Shown here: positions 21,641 through 31,400 of the stretch, in pieces
How positions within the stretch are numbered: the first letter of the stretch is position 1
Layout of the letters: each line of letters opens with the position of its first letter
Assembly: GCF_004664715.2 (NCBI RefSeq)
Contig: NC_051063.1
Location: 118,038,629 to 118,102,628 of the forward strand
Source of the DNA: Peromyscus leucopus
Taxonomy: Eukaryota; Chordata; Mammalia; Rodentia; Cricetidae
Direction: 5' to 3'
Length of the DNA stretch: 64,000 nucleotides
Made by a program: the position numbers and the translations under genes
The notes under the pieces: generated by a model
What the model saw: only the letters and a program-made list of their open reading frames with translations
Databases searched by the model: none
What the model was told of the DNA's origin: nothing

Positions 21641-23832
21641 CTTTCCAAAGTCCCTGTAGCAGATACAGCCACCTGGGGAAAAGGGGTCTAAGTTCTTATC
21701 TACACTTAGGAATCCTGGTTTAAACTTCTCTTTGTCTGTAGGGGATAGAGTGGGGGGTTTTAATGAGGTATCACAATACAGTGTAGGAAAAACTTAGAAC
21801 TGTAAGATCATGTAGGAAAAAATAAGTAAGGCAACTAGACAGAAAAACTCTACAGTTTTCTAACTTTGGGGGCTATGAATGCAAACTGGGGGAAAATCTT
21901 TCTTTGGGCTTTATGGGTAGTAAAAAAAGCTCTTCTTTGAACTTATGGGGAAGAAAAAGTTTCCTATGGAAGCTTTTGACCCAGGGACAGCTGAAATGCT
22001 AAATCCAAGCAGCAGGAGAGAGTGTTTTCTCCCTGAGGCAAAAATGGGGGTGTAAAAAGCCAAGAAGTTTAAAGTTCAGAAGTTTTGGGAAAAGTTGGTC
22101 TTTCTCTCTTGGGGAAAAAAATCTTTCTCAAACTAAAAAGCTTTTCTTGGAAAATTTTGGGGGGAAATCTCTTTAAAAAAGCCTTAATCTTTCTCTCTTA
22201 AAAAAACTTAAAAACTAAATCCTTTAGCTTTCTCAGAAGGACAAAAATTATAATCACCTGAAGATACTAGCATGGGGACCACCTGTGATTAGCTCTAAGG
22301 GAAAACAACAAACCTCTTAAGACAGCAAAACCTCTCTAAGTTCTCTTACAAGCTTTAAAAATCCTCCCTGCAATGCAGGAGGCAGGGACAAGTTCCTAAA
22401 AACCTCTTCCAACTCTGTCTCTTCAAGCTAGTAAAAGACAGTGGGTCTGAGTACCCTGAGGGAAATGCTTCAGAGAGTGTGGGTGAAGAGCTATAGAGAG
22501 CCCAAAAGGGCAGGAAACTTTACCTGAGAAAAGCAAAAAAGCCAAGCTTTTCAGTTACAGCCAAGCTGAGGCATCAAGGGTTTTGTTTCTGAGTGAGCTG
22601 TGAAAAGTTGCTCCTAATCATCCTAAAGCAAAGATCTCCTGAAGCAATTCAAACTGTTAGCTTTATATCCTCTCTTCTGAGCAAAAACCCAGAGGCCACT
22701 GGCCAGCATCTCTGAGTTGTAGTGCATTTCAGGGATGCTAGGGTTCCTGCAGTTGCAAACTTCCTGGAGCACAGAGCTGAGGCAGGAAGGTGCAGGATCC
22801 AGGGGGAAGATGGCTAATGAACAAACAAAGCTAAAGCCAGTGGGAAATTGCTTTCCTACAAGTCCTGGGGTGATAGGTCCACAGCTGCAAAAAGAAATCT
22901 GAGAAAAGCTCAGGTAAGGACCTTTTTGGGAAAACAGTCAAGCTGAACTGTGTCTGAAGCAGTTGTGCTGCTGAGTCAGAATGCTGTCTGGGGAAAGATC
23001 CCAGACAGGGCAAAACAGAACTATCCAGGAGTAAAGCTTTCTTTGAGAAAAGCTTTGTTTCAACTGACACCTTGAGATGAGGGAGTGTAGCCCTAAGGGG
23101 TGATTGCCTCTGGCACAAGCTCTTTCCTTGAGCACCCAGACAAGCAAACACAACCCAATGGGGGATTGGACCAGGTGAAGGCCTGATGAGGCAAAACACC
23201 TGTCTTAATGGGAGTTCAGAAATGGCAAAAACCTCCCTTGTTAGATTTTCAGTCTGTTCGCAAACCACACAGATCCCAAAAACAGAAATGGACAAAAAGC
23301 CCCTACCTTCAGTAGCAGGGAAAGCTGCCACTGTAGTGTCAGAAACTGTTTCTGGGGTAGAGGTGATAAATTGTGACCAAACTGGGAACTGTCTGGGAAA
23401 GAGACTCTGAAGAAACAGAGAAGGGACATAATCCTCCCCAGAAAATATATGACCCGTGAAAACTGCTAAGAGTTTGAGGCAGATTGGAGGGTGGGGGGAA
23501 GCCCCTCCCTCCAAAGGCAGCTGGCAGAGGTACAGAGCCACAGACAGATAGATGAAGCTCTGCATCTGGGGGCGGGGGAAGCAAAATGAGAATAAGATCA
23601 GTGGGAGAAAATCTCTCTGAAGGAGCTATGGAAAAGCTATTGTAAATGATCTTGTTTTTCACTGACTGGCTAAGGCAAGCACAAGCGCTGAGGAAAATTG
23701 CTATCAGAAATGCCAACCTCAATGCCGGCTAACGAAGCAGATGAAGTTCTGATTTGGGGCCAGTGTCTGATGAAGGAGAGACACCTGTTAAAGCCAGTTG
23801 AGAGATCAGAAACCTCCCAATGTCCCATCATT
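21641..23832. mobile_element. Probable non-coding ERV interior
   Basis: A 2.2-kb stretch lies between LTR-like segments and a twin-primed L1. It is rich in imperfect 'ctttctct...aaaaaagc' and 'gggaaaa' words. No retroviral protein motif could be read on either strand. The only long frame is the unrecognised one at 22831-23565. Confidence 0.35.
22831..23565 (-). CDS. Unrecognised 244-codon open frame
   Basis: This is an uninterrupted minus-strand frame rich in Leu, Ser, Pro and Phe, with a Leu-rich start (SVALYLCQLPLE). I recognise no domain, catalytic motif or known retroviral product. The surrounding sequence looks like a non-coding retroelement interior and other frames here are also fairly open, so a chance ORF is likely. 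A lineage-specific accessory frame of the ERV is the only alternative worth testing. Confidence 0.15.
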   Translation of the reverse strand: MQSFIYLSVALYLCQLPLEGGASPHPPICLKLLAVFTGHIFSGEDYVPSLFLQSLFPRQFPVWSQFITSTPETVSDTTVAAFPATEGRGFLSISVFGICVVCEQTENLTREVFAISELPLRQVFCLIRPSPGPIPHWVVFACLGAQGKSLCQRQSPLRATLPHLKVSVETKLFSKKALLLDSSVLPCLGSFPRQHSDSAAQLLQTQFSLTVFPKRSLPELFSDFFLQLWTYHPRTCRKAISHWL

Positions 23833-25094
23833 GAAAATGTAAAATGCTCTCAATCATGTCCAGGTTGTTCATGTAGATCTCAGCCATTTCTCCGTCATTG
23901 GGCGATCCCCATGTCTTTCTTGGGGTCCTGTTTTCCAGGTAGCCTCCCTGGTGATATGAGTAGCAGTCCAGTCATCCTTGTTCCCCATCTAGTATCCTCC
24001 AATGAGTGAGTACATACCATATTTGTCTTTCTGAGTCTGGGTTACCTCACTCAGGATGATTTTTTTTCTAGATCCATCCATTTGCCTGCAAACCTCATGA
24101 TGTCATTGTTTTTCTCTGCTGAGTAGTATTCCATTGTGTATATGTGCCACAATTTATTTATCCATTCTTCAGTTGAAGGGCATCTAGGTTGTTTCCAGGT
24201 TTTGGCTATTACAAACAATGCTGATATGAGCATAGCTGAGCAAATGCTCTTGTGGTATGATTGGGCATTTCTTGGGTATATGCCTAAGAGTGGTATAGCT
24301 GGATCTTGGGGGTCGAGGGAAAGAGAGCCTGTGTGAGCGGGAGATCCCAGCTAGATCAAGAACAGAGAGGGAGAACAAGGAATAGGAGACCATGGTAAAT
24401 GAAAACCACATGAGAAAAGGAAGGAACAAAGTGCTAGAGAGGCCCACAGAAATCCACAAAGATACCCCGACAATACACTGCTGGAAATGGTCGAGAGACA
24501 GCCGGAACTGAACTATTCTGGTGATGGGATGGCCAAACACCCTAATAGTTGTGCTAGAAACCCCATCCAGTGACCGAGGGATCTGGTTGCAGAGATCCAT
24601 GGCTAGGCCCAGGGTGGAGCTCTGGAAGTCTAATTATCGAGAAAGAGGAGGGTTTATATGAGTGCAAATTGTTGAAACCAAGGTTGGATAAAGCACAGGG
24701 ACAAATAGCCAAAGGAATGGAAACACATGGACTATGAACCAAAGGCTGAGGGGCCCCCAACTGGATCAGGCCCTCTGAATAGGTAAGACAGTTGATTGGC
24801 TTGATCTGTTTGGGAGGCATCCAGGCAGTGGTTCCGGGTCCTGTGTTCAGTGCATGAGTTGGCTGTTTGAAACCTGGGGCTTATGCAGGGACGCTTGGCT
24901 CAGTCTGGGAGGAGTGGACTAGACCTGCCTGGAATGAGTCTGCAAGGTTGTTCTCAGTCCTTGGGGGAGGCTTTGCCCTGGAGGAGGGGGGATGGGGGGG
25001 CAGGGGAGAGAACAAGGGAATCTGTGGATGATATGTAGAACTGAATGATATTATAAAATAAACTAAAAAAAAAAAAAAGAAAATGTAAAATGCT
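23833..25094 (+). mobile_element. Twin-primed (5'-inverted) L1 with 16-bp TSD
   Basis: 23849-24310 is L1 ORF2 3' end and early 3' UTR in antisense (peptides such as TWKQPRCPSTEEWI). 24311-25065 is the rest of the L1 3' UTR in sense, ending in an A-tail at about 25065-25078. The two parts meet at nearly adjacent consensus positions. Perfect 16-bp duplications GAAAATGTAAAATGCT lie at 23833-23848 and 25079-25094. It inserted into older ERV sequence. Confidence 0.95.
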
Positions 25095-25868
25095 TGTTCA
25101 AATCTCCTGTTGCAAAAGCAAAAAACTTTGTTCAACTCTCCCAGGCAAGAATTTGTAAGCAAGTCTGGTAAAAGAGAATCAGTTGACTCTCAGACCCGAA
25201 AAGAACTATGGGAAATGACTGATAGAAGGGAAATGATATAAAGGACTGATATTATTATAGACTGATATAAGGGAAATGCATTCTGGGAAAGGTAGTTTTT
25301 CCGCTAAAGATGGCGACATTGCCCTGAAACACTTTTGTCAGCTCAAAAATATGTTCATGGTAAACTTAAAAATACAACTTTTAAAAGAATAAGGAGGAAA
25401 ATCGTCTAAGAGTTTAAGTGTCAGTTCCAATGAAAAATTGAAAAGATATGGAACTAGGTGCTTCAAGGTTTGGGGCTCCTTTGGTAAAATGCCTTATTTA
25501 CCCTAATAGCTGTGCAAAATTTTTATGGTAGTTGGAAGACAAAAAGCTACCTATAAGAGCAAATAAGCCACTTTAAAATCCTTAAAACAATGGAAAGCAG
25601 TTTATATACTGAATGTTGTCTTAGATATGAAGAAACTTATGTTGAAATTAAAAAAGTTCTTTGCCTTTTGAACAAACAGCCTTCAATGAGTAATTCCTTT
25701 GCAAATCTAATAAGGAGACAAGGAAACAGGCATTCAAAAAAGAAATGACTGCTTTATAGATGGGAACAAACTTCAGAAAATCTAGTTGTCCTATAAGAGA
25801 GTTGCTTTACCTGAAAGTTCCTTATAAGAAATCAATGCCCTATTAACAAAAGAAAGCTGCCATGCTTT
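25095..25868 (+). mobile_element. Decayed ERV interior before the RNase H/integrase remnant
   Basis: It is part of the older plus-strand class II ERV. The 'cctaatagctgtgca' block near 25503 recurs near 31524, on the far side of the integrase, suggesting repeated or rearranged ERV parts. No protease or reverse transcriptase is readable, so upstream pol was deleted. Confidence 0.45.
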
Positions 25869-26342
25869 GTGGGCCATATTAGAGTTCACTCCAATCTTCC
25901 GGGCCCTTTAGCTGAGGGTAATGAAATGGCTGATAAGTTAACAAAGATAGTAGCATTATCCCAAGTGGAAATGGCTCAACAGTCACATGCTCTTCATCAA
26001 AATAGCAAAAGCCTAAGAAAGCAATTCAATCTTACCAAAGAAGCAGCTCGTCAAATAGTTAAATGATGTGGGGTATGTCCAAAATATTTTCCTATCCCTC
26101 ACTTAGGGGTAAACCCTCGAGGTCTTCTTCCCAATCATATATGGCAAATGGATGTTACTCACATTCAGAATTTGGCAAATTAAAATATGTACATGTGACC
26201 ATTGACACTTATTCGGGATTTTTAATGGCTAGTGCACAACCTGGGGAAGCTACAAAACATGTAATTATGCACTGCTTGAAGTGTTTTTCGTATATGGGTA
26301 TACCAAAAATTATTAAAACTGATAGTGGTTCTGGATATAGTA
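25869..26342 (+). pseudogene. pol: Old class II ERV RNase H / integrase, part 1
   Basis: Plus-strand frames encode the end of RNase H (GHIRVHSNLPGP, then EMADKLT) and then the integrase zinc-binding region and catalytic core. The core has a first-Asp motif near 26147 and the second Asp in [13 protein letters not shown] near 26312-26342. A stop and a frame change near 26065-26150 show decay. The core is split by the IAP at 26349-30949 and continues at 30956. It resembles the integrase of the IAP itself, but on the opposite strand and much older. Confidence 0.88.
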
Positions 26343-26348
26343 GTAAGG

Positions 26349-26671
26349 TGCGGCGAGCTCCTCGGCCAGCGAGGAAGAACGACCACCATGCGAGGATCCT
26401 TCTCAGAACACACTTTATTGGAGCGCCTCTTGATTATGGGAGAGCGGGAGGTGAGGGGCCCCGAGGACTAAACTGCAGCTGCTTATATGGGGAATCAAGC
26501 AAACGTGCCGTACTATGATTGGGTCCCGCCAGAATGCTAGCACGGGGAGCCACGGGATAGGCTGAGGACATAAGGCCAATTACCATACTCGTGCATCATA
26601 GCCAAATATGGAGTTGTTTACAGCTAGGCTACCAGGAAGCCAGCGCCATCTTTGAATAGCGGCTCCCTACA
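26349..26671 (-). repeat. IAP 3' LTR
   Basis: 323 bp, identical to 30627-30949. It contains a TATA-like CCCATATAA (complement at about 26483-26490) and an AATAAA (complement TTTATT at 26414-26419). Confidence 0.96.
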
Positions 26672-26685
26672 TCTCCCCCCTCTTT
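26672..26685 (-). promoter_or_regulatory. IAP polypurine tract
   Basis: The sense strand reads AAAGAGGGGGGAGA directly before the 3' LTR, the expected primer site for plus-strand DNA synthesis. Confidence 0.93.
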
Positions 26686-27279
26686 ATTAATTAAGCCGCA
26701 GGAGAGAGTATAGGTCTGATTTCTGCAGCACAAGTATTTCATCCGATCAGGTCCCCACCTCATGATGTGTTGACCAATCGAGGATGAGTTAACTGTGCAT
26801 AATTACCTGCATACCTTCCCGTGTGCAATGGACTAACCAGTCCCAGGGGTGCAAAGGCTATGCGTGTGACAATTGTCCACATACCTTCCCGTGTGCAATG
26901 GACTAACCAGTCCTGGGGGTGCAAAGGCTGTGTGGATATTAGGTATCTGGGGGGAGGAGCCACACTCCAAAGCGGCCAATGCTTGAGTGATAATGTCCTT
27001 GTCCTTTTTGTACGTGCTCGCAAACGGCAGACCAACCACAGACAAAACACGCATCCTCCAAGGCAGCATGCCGAAATTAAATTCTATCTCCCTTAAACCA
27101 TCCATACCCAGCCTTAGTCAGGGGGATACAATCCCCAGACTGATCTAACTGGAAACATAAAGATCCTCTCTCGGGAAAGATATGGTTTTCTCTTACGGTC
27201 GCTTATACCATATCCAAATTCAACAAAAGGAAGATTAATTGCACTATTGGGAGTAAAGTATCTGGGAAAGACTTTTGCG
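26686..27279 (-). other. IAP 3' non-coding region with 70-bp tandem duplication
   Basis: Between the end of pol and the polypurine tract there is no envelope frame. A unit beginning ataccttcccgtgtgcaatg occurs at 26811 and again at 26881 (period 70) with few differences. Confidence 0.85.
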
Positions 27280-27837
27280 TTATGTTGTATCGGCATCGGC
27301 TTCGGGAACACAGACAGTATCCCCCATCTCTGTTCCATCATCCCTGGCTGCAGGCTCAGCAGAAGCATCAGCAGGCTCAACCACGGAGGCATCCTTGATG
27401 ACTCTTGTCAATCGACTCGGTACCCAAATTGGATCCTCCTTGTCCTGTGGAAGAACACAAACAGCTCCCCTGGATCTCGATATTACGGGATCCGGTCCAT
27501 GCCATTTGTTATTTAACACATCTTTCCACATCACTTTTTCCTCCTGACAAGGAGGTGCCACAGTGTGTCTGTCAGCCGCTGAATCGCCAGCATCATTCAA
27601 GATTAAAAAATTGAGAGTAAAGAGCGCGAGAGATATTTTCTCTCTGGGAGAAGCATGCTCTGCTATCCCCCGTTTTTGTTTTTGAATCAGTTCTTTAATA
27701 CTTCTGTTGGCTCTTTCAACAACGCCTTGGCCCTGAGGATTATAGGGCAGGCCTAACGTGTGCACTACTTGGAGTTGTGCACAGAAGGCACGGAATCCGC
27801 GAGATGTATACGCGGGGCCATTGTCTGTTTTCATACG
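27280..27837 (-). pseudogene. pol: IAP integrase, C-terminal part after in-frame stop
   Basis: This open frame is in phase with 27838-29625 but lies beyond a TAG stop (27838-27840). It holds the second catalytic Asp in KTDNGPAYTS and the Glu in GVVERANRS, with the 35-residue gap typical of retroviral DD35E integrases. It continues through the C-terminal DNA-binding region (WKDVLNNKWHGPDPV) and an Ala/Asp/Glu-rich tail. Apart from the preceding stop it looks well preserved, which fits a very young element. Confidence 0.93.
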
Positions 27838-29580
27838 CTAAGGCTTTCCCCAGGCTGCCCATGCTTCTAGGCAATGAGTCTTGACATGAGTTACCTTTTC
27901 TCCCGTTAAGGGTGTGGCATGAATGACTCCAGAATAAGTGTCAACGGATACATGGAGATATTTTAACCTTCCGAATTCAGGAATATGAGTAACATCCATT
28001 TGCCATAATGCATTCGGTTTGAGTCCTTTAGGATTCACACCCACATGAGGTGGATGGAGGAAAGTAACACAGGAAGAACAGGATTTTACAATATCTCTTG
28101 CCAGATGTCTGGGAATGGAAAATTTCTGTCTTAACGTGTTTGCTGGCACATGATAAAGTTTATGGAATTCTCTAGCAGACTCTACGGGATCCGTCACCAC
28201 CAAGGCCAAGGATCGAGTAGCACGATCAACCAGATCATTAGCCTGGGACATAGGCCCTGGGAGCAAGGTATGAGCTCGAATGTGCCCAATGAAGAATGGA
28301 TGCTCCCTATGCAATATACAAGTCTGTATCTGGTGAAGGATGTTAGACACCGTGCTAGTATGCTTAATAGACGCTGCTACCTCAAGGGAAGCAACTGCAT
28401 TCACCACATACTGCGAGTCTGAAAACAAATTAAAAGGTTCTGGGAATCTATTAAAGACTTCCAAGACAGTCTGGCACTCAGTAATTTGCGGGGCATCAGG
28501 CCGAAAATGAAAAATAACAGGTTTTTGTCCTTGAACAACAAAAGCACCTTTACCAGTCTTAGATCCATCAGTAAATATTGTTAATGCAGAAATTATTGGC
28601 ACCTTGGAGGTGATCTTTGGAAAATAAACTACATTATTATTAACAAAAGTAATCAACTCATGTTTTGGGAAATGGTTATCAATAACATTAGGGAAGGCAC
28701 AAGTAAGTATTGCCCAATCATCTACTGTACCAGCCAAAATTTCCACTTGATCCTTCGTATAAGGAATAACTAATTTATCAGGCATTTTGGAAAAATGTGC
28801 TAAGCTATATTTCAGACCAGTCAATGCCTGAGTAGCAACCAAGGTAGGATAATGTTGGATAGTTTTTGCACCCAAGGAATTACCATGCAGCCACCATAAA
28901 GGGCCATCTTGCCACAGCACACCTGTAGGATAATTTTTTGTCTGTAATATACACAGAAGCAAAGGCTGAGCAGAGTCAAACCTGTGCAATTGAGCCTTCA
29001 TCATAGCCTTCTCAATCTTTTCCAGAGCTGCCTTAGCCATGGGAGTTAATTCCCTTGGAGAATTTATATCTGGATTACCTTCTAAGACTGTATATAGTGG
29101 TAATAATTCTGATCGAGTGACATGCAAATATCCTCGAACCCAGTTAATATCTCCCAGCAGCTGCTGAAAATCATTAAGTGTCTTTAAGTGGCTGGTTCGA
29201 ATAGAAACCTTTTGAGGTGCTATAGTCGAGGGATGAATAATTGCCCCCAGGAACTTTATCACCGTAGACTGCTGAATCTTATCTGGAGCTACAAACAGTC
29301 CCTTTTTCTCTAAGGCGGTAATGGTCGTCTGAAACGCCTTTTCAAGAGTTTGTTGTGAGGAGGTGGCCAACAAAATGTCATCCATATAATGAATGATCCT
29401 CAGCATAGGAAACTGTTTCCTAATAGGTTGTAGGGCCATGTCAACATATAACTGACACATAGTGGGGCTATTAGCCATTCCTTGGGGGAGGACCCTCCAT
29501 TGGTAACGCTCATCAGGTTGCTCATGATTGGCAGATGGTAAAGTAAATGCAAATCTCTCTCTATCATTAGGATGTAACGG
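27838..29580 (-). pseudogene. pol: IAP pol: reverse transcriptase, RNase H, integrase N-terminus
   Basis: About 580 codons are open. Reverse transcriptase palm and fingers include [12 protein letters not shown] and the catalytic YMDD (frame residues 80-83). A connection domain is followed by RNase H, with TDGS at about 352-355, ECQ at about 383 and SDSQ at about 402-405. The integrase zinc finger has His488/His492 and CSSC at 516-519, and the first catalytic Asp is in [12 protein letters not shown]. The frame ends at TAG 27838-27840, between the first and second integrase Asp. Its 5' end is displaced from the gag-pol frame by a one-base loss near 29579-29581. Polymerase and integrase activity from this copy is therefore unlikely. 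Confidence 0.95.
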
Positions 29581-30395
29581 ATAGAGAAGAAACAATCCTT
29601 GATATCTAATGCCATAATGGGCCATGCCCGGGGAAGAGCGGACAACAGAGGTAGTCCCCTCTGTATGGCTCCCATAACTTGCATTTGATTATTCACTGCT
29701 CTTAAATCATGTAGTAACCTCCACTTTTCTGATTTCTTCTTGATTACAAATATAGGAGTATTCCATGGGGATATAGAGGGCTCCACATGCCCTAATTGTA
29801 ACTGTTCTAACACTAACTGTTTTACTGCTCCTAATTTTTTCTGTGATAAGGGCCACTGCTCTCTGACCCGAGGCACCAGACCCCTCAGTCTGACAGCCAG
29901 CCAGAAACATTCAAAGACTGGAAACGCGGACGCTAGCTGCGTCCAGGTGTCTCTCCTGATAAAACGACAACTTTCACCTGTTTGCAGGCACGAAGGTGTT
30001 GCTGAGGGTGGATGTGGTCCTGAAGGCGCCGTTGGTTCCACATTCACCCCAGCAGAAACATTATAAGGAGGGGGTCGCTGCCGCCCATATCTCTCTTTTT
30101 TATATTCAGCGGCAGCTTCCTCTAAATTTTCCTCCTCATCTGGATCCAATTCATTGTCAGCCTCTTTAGGCCTACTTAAGTTCTCCCCTTTAAAGTCTAA
30201 TTCTGATAGACTATCCTGGTGCTTAATTAATGCCTTGTGTCCCTTTTTACTGATTTCCACATTGCGTTCTTCCTTGAGACATGCATATATGAAACAGCAA
30301 AGAAGAACAACAATTGTCATAGGAATGAACACAAAAGCAAGCACAAACGGATTTATCCCAACCATCAGCATACCTGGAGAACTTACCGACGTCAT
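29581..30395 (-). pseudogene. gag-pol: IAP gag N-terminus fused in frame to pol
   Basis: The frame starts at ATG 30395. It encodes a short N-terminus, a strong hydrophobic segment (about residues 12-40, [21 protein letters not shown]), an acidic linker (about 75-97) and RPPPYN (about 107-112). Gag-like [12 protein letters not shown] is at about 151-162, and from about 163 onward it is reverse-transcriptase sequence ([18 protein letters not shown], then DIKDCFF). The rest of gag and all of protease are missing. An in-frame internal deletion has therefore fused gag to pol, as in the deleted (I-delta-1) class of mouse IAPs. The hydrophobic segment fits IAP Gag targeting to the endoplasmic reticulum. 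The frame shifts near 29580 within reverse transcriptase. Confidence 0.9.
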
Positions 30396-30545
30396 CGCCG
30401 TTCCTGGCGACTTACCAACGTCACTACCGTTCCTAGAGAACTCACCGACGTCCTCGCCGTTCCTGGCGAACTTACCGACGTCCTCGCCGTTCCTGGCGAA
30501 CCTACCGACGTCACCGTTCCTGGAGAACTCACCGACGTCACCGCT
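30380..30545 (-). repeat. 27-30 bp tandem array in IAP leader / gag start
   Basis: Six head-to-tail units. On the sense strand each contains a GACGTC-like core followed by GGTAAGTT, GGTGAGTT or GGTAGGTT. The gag ATG (30393-30395) lies in the unit nearest the gag body. Unit length alternates 30, 29 and 27 bases. Confidence 0.92.
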
Positions 30546-30667
30546 CCGTGTGCTGAGTTCTGAATCCTCCTTGACCCCTCACCTGGTGTCCAAAGTTTCC
30601 TTCCCGTCCCGGGTTTCGGCACCAGTTGCGGCGAGCTCCTCGGCCAGCGAGGAAGAACGACCACCAT
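30392..30667 (-). CDS. Upstream ORF crossing LTR, PBS and repeat array
   Basis: This is a 91-codon minus-strand frame starting at ATG 30665-30667 in the LTR (context CGCATGG). It reads through the PBS and the repeat array, which it translates as SVSSPGT-like repeats. It ends in a TGA that overlaps the gag ATG as ATGA (30392-30395). The start lies downstream of the predicted transcription start (TATA at about 30761-30767), so it could be translated. No domain is recognised. Confidence 0.4.
   Translation of the reverse strand: MVVVLPRWPRSSPQLVPKPGTGRKLWTPGEGSRRIQNSAHGAVTSVSSPGTVTSVGSPGTARTSVSSPGTARTSVSSLGTVVTLVSRQERR
30606..30624 (-). promoter_or_regulatory. IAP primer binding site (Phe-tRNA type)
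   Basis: The sense strand reads TGGTGCCGAAACCCGGGAC two bases after the 5' LTR. This is the classic IAP site for tRNA-Phe. Confidence 0.95.
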
Positions 30668-30949
30668 GCGAGGATCCTTCTCAGAACACACTTTATTGGA
30701 GCGCCTCTTGATTATGGGAGAGCGGGAGGTGAGGGGCCCCGAGGACTAAACTGCAGCTGCTTATATGGGGAATCAAGCAAACGTGCCGTACTATGATTGG
30801 GTCCCGCCAGAATGCTAGCACGGGGAGCCACGGGATAGGCTGAGGACATAAGGCCAATTACCATACTCGTGCATCATAGCCAAATATGGAGTTGTTTACA
30901 GCTAGGCTACCAGGAAGCCAGCGCCATCTTTGAATAGCGGCTCCCTACA
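30627..30949 (-). repeat. IAP 5' LTR (promoter)
   Basis: 323 bp. On the sense strand: TGTAGGGAGCCGC start, CCAAT-like motifs, TATA-like CCCATATAA (complement 30761-30769), and AATAAA (complement TTTATT at 30692-30697). Transcription should start around 30735 and run leftward. Confidence 0.93.
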
Positions 30950-30955
30950 GTAAGG

Positions 30956-31400
30956 CATTTCAACAATTTTGTACCCAATGGGAAATTGTACATAAAACAG
31001 GTATTCCTTACAATCCTTGGGACAAGGTATTGTGGAAAGGACTCATAGCAATCTTAAAATACAACTTCAAAAAAGGAAGAATTTTACCCTCAATCGCCAT
31101 ATAATGCATTAAATCATGCTCTTTTTGTTCTGAACTTTTTGAATATGGATGTCGGTGAGCAGTCCACCACATATAAGATTTTGGCACAGTGGCACCCAAG
31201 CAACTTTTGCTCAAGTGAAATGGGAAGATCCCTGCTCAGGATTATGGAAGGGTCCCGATCCTGTGTTAATATGGGGTTGAGGACATGTTTGTGTTTTTTC
31301 TATAAGAGGAGAATGAAGCTCAGTGGTTACCGTCTGATAAGGAGCGTGGAACTAAGGAAGGGTCAGCTCCAATGACGTTCCTGTAAAGGAACCAGAATGA
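30956..31400 (+). pseudogene. pol: Old class II ERV integrase, part 2
   Basis: This continues the integrase core of 25869-26342 after the IAP. Integrase-like words are readable near 30960-31020 and 31215-31260 (WKGPDPVL). There are several stops and frame changes and no clear catalytic Glu motif, so the copy was dead before the IAP landed. Confidence 0.78.

Larger units (their letters stand above)
26343..30955 (-). mobile_element. IAP-type provirus, recent insertion, TSD GTAAGG
   Basis: A 4601-bp provirus (26349-30949) on the minus strand. Its two 323-bp LTRs appear identical base for base. It is bounded by perfect 6-bp duplications GTAAGG (26343-26348 and 30950-30955). The sense LTR starts TGTAGGGAGCCGC and ends GCCGCA. 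It has a Phe-tRNA PBS, a polypurine tract, a gag start, reverse transcriptase, RNase H and integrase. It lacks most of gag, the protease and any env, so it is a deleted type. It disrupts the integrase of an older ERV. Identical LTRs imply insertion too recent for mutations to accumulate. Confidence 0.96.

Noticed and set aside
23339..23722. 127-codon frame starting MRLAFLIAIFLSACACL, signal-peptide-like
   Set aside because: Overlaps another open frame in the same non-coding ERV-like block, has no supporting motif and no homology I can name.
30380..30545. CRISPR-like array (regular ~30-bp repeats)
   Set aside because: The units are contiguous without spacers and lie inside a retroviral leader in a mammalian genome; it is a minisatellite-type array.
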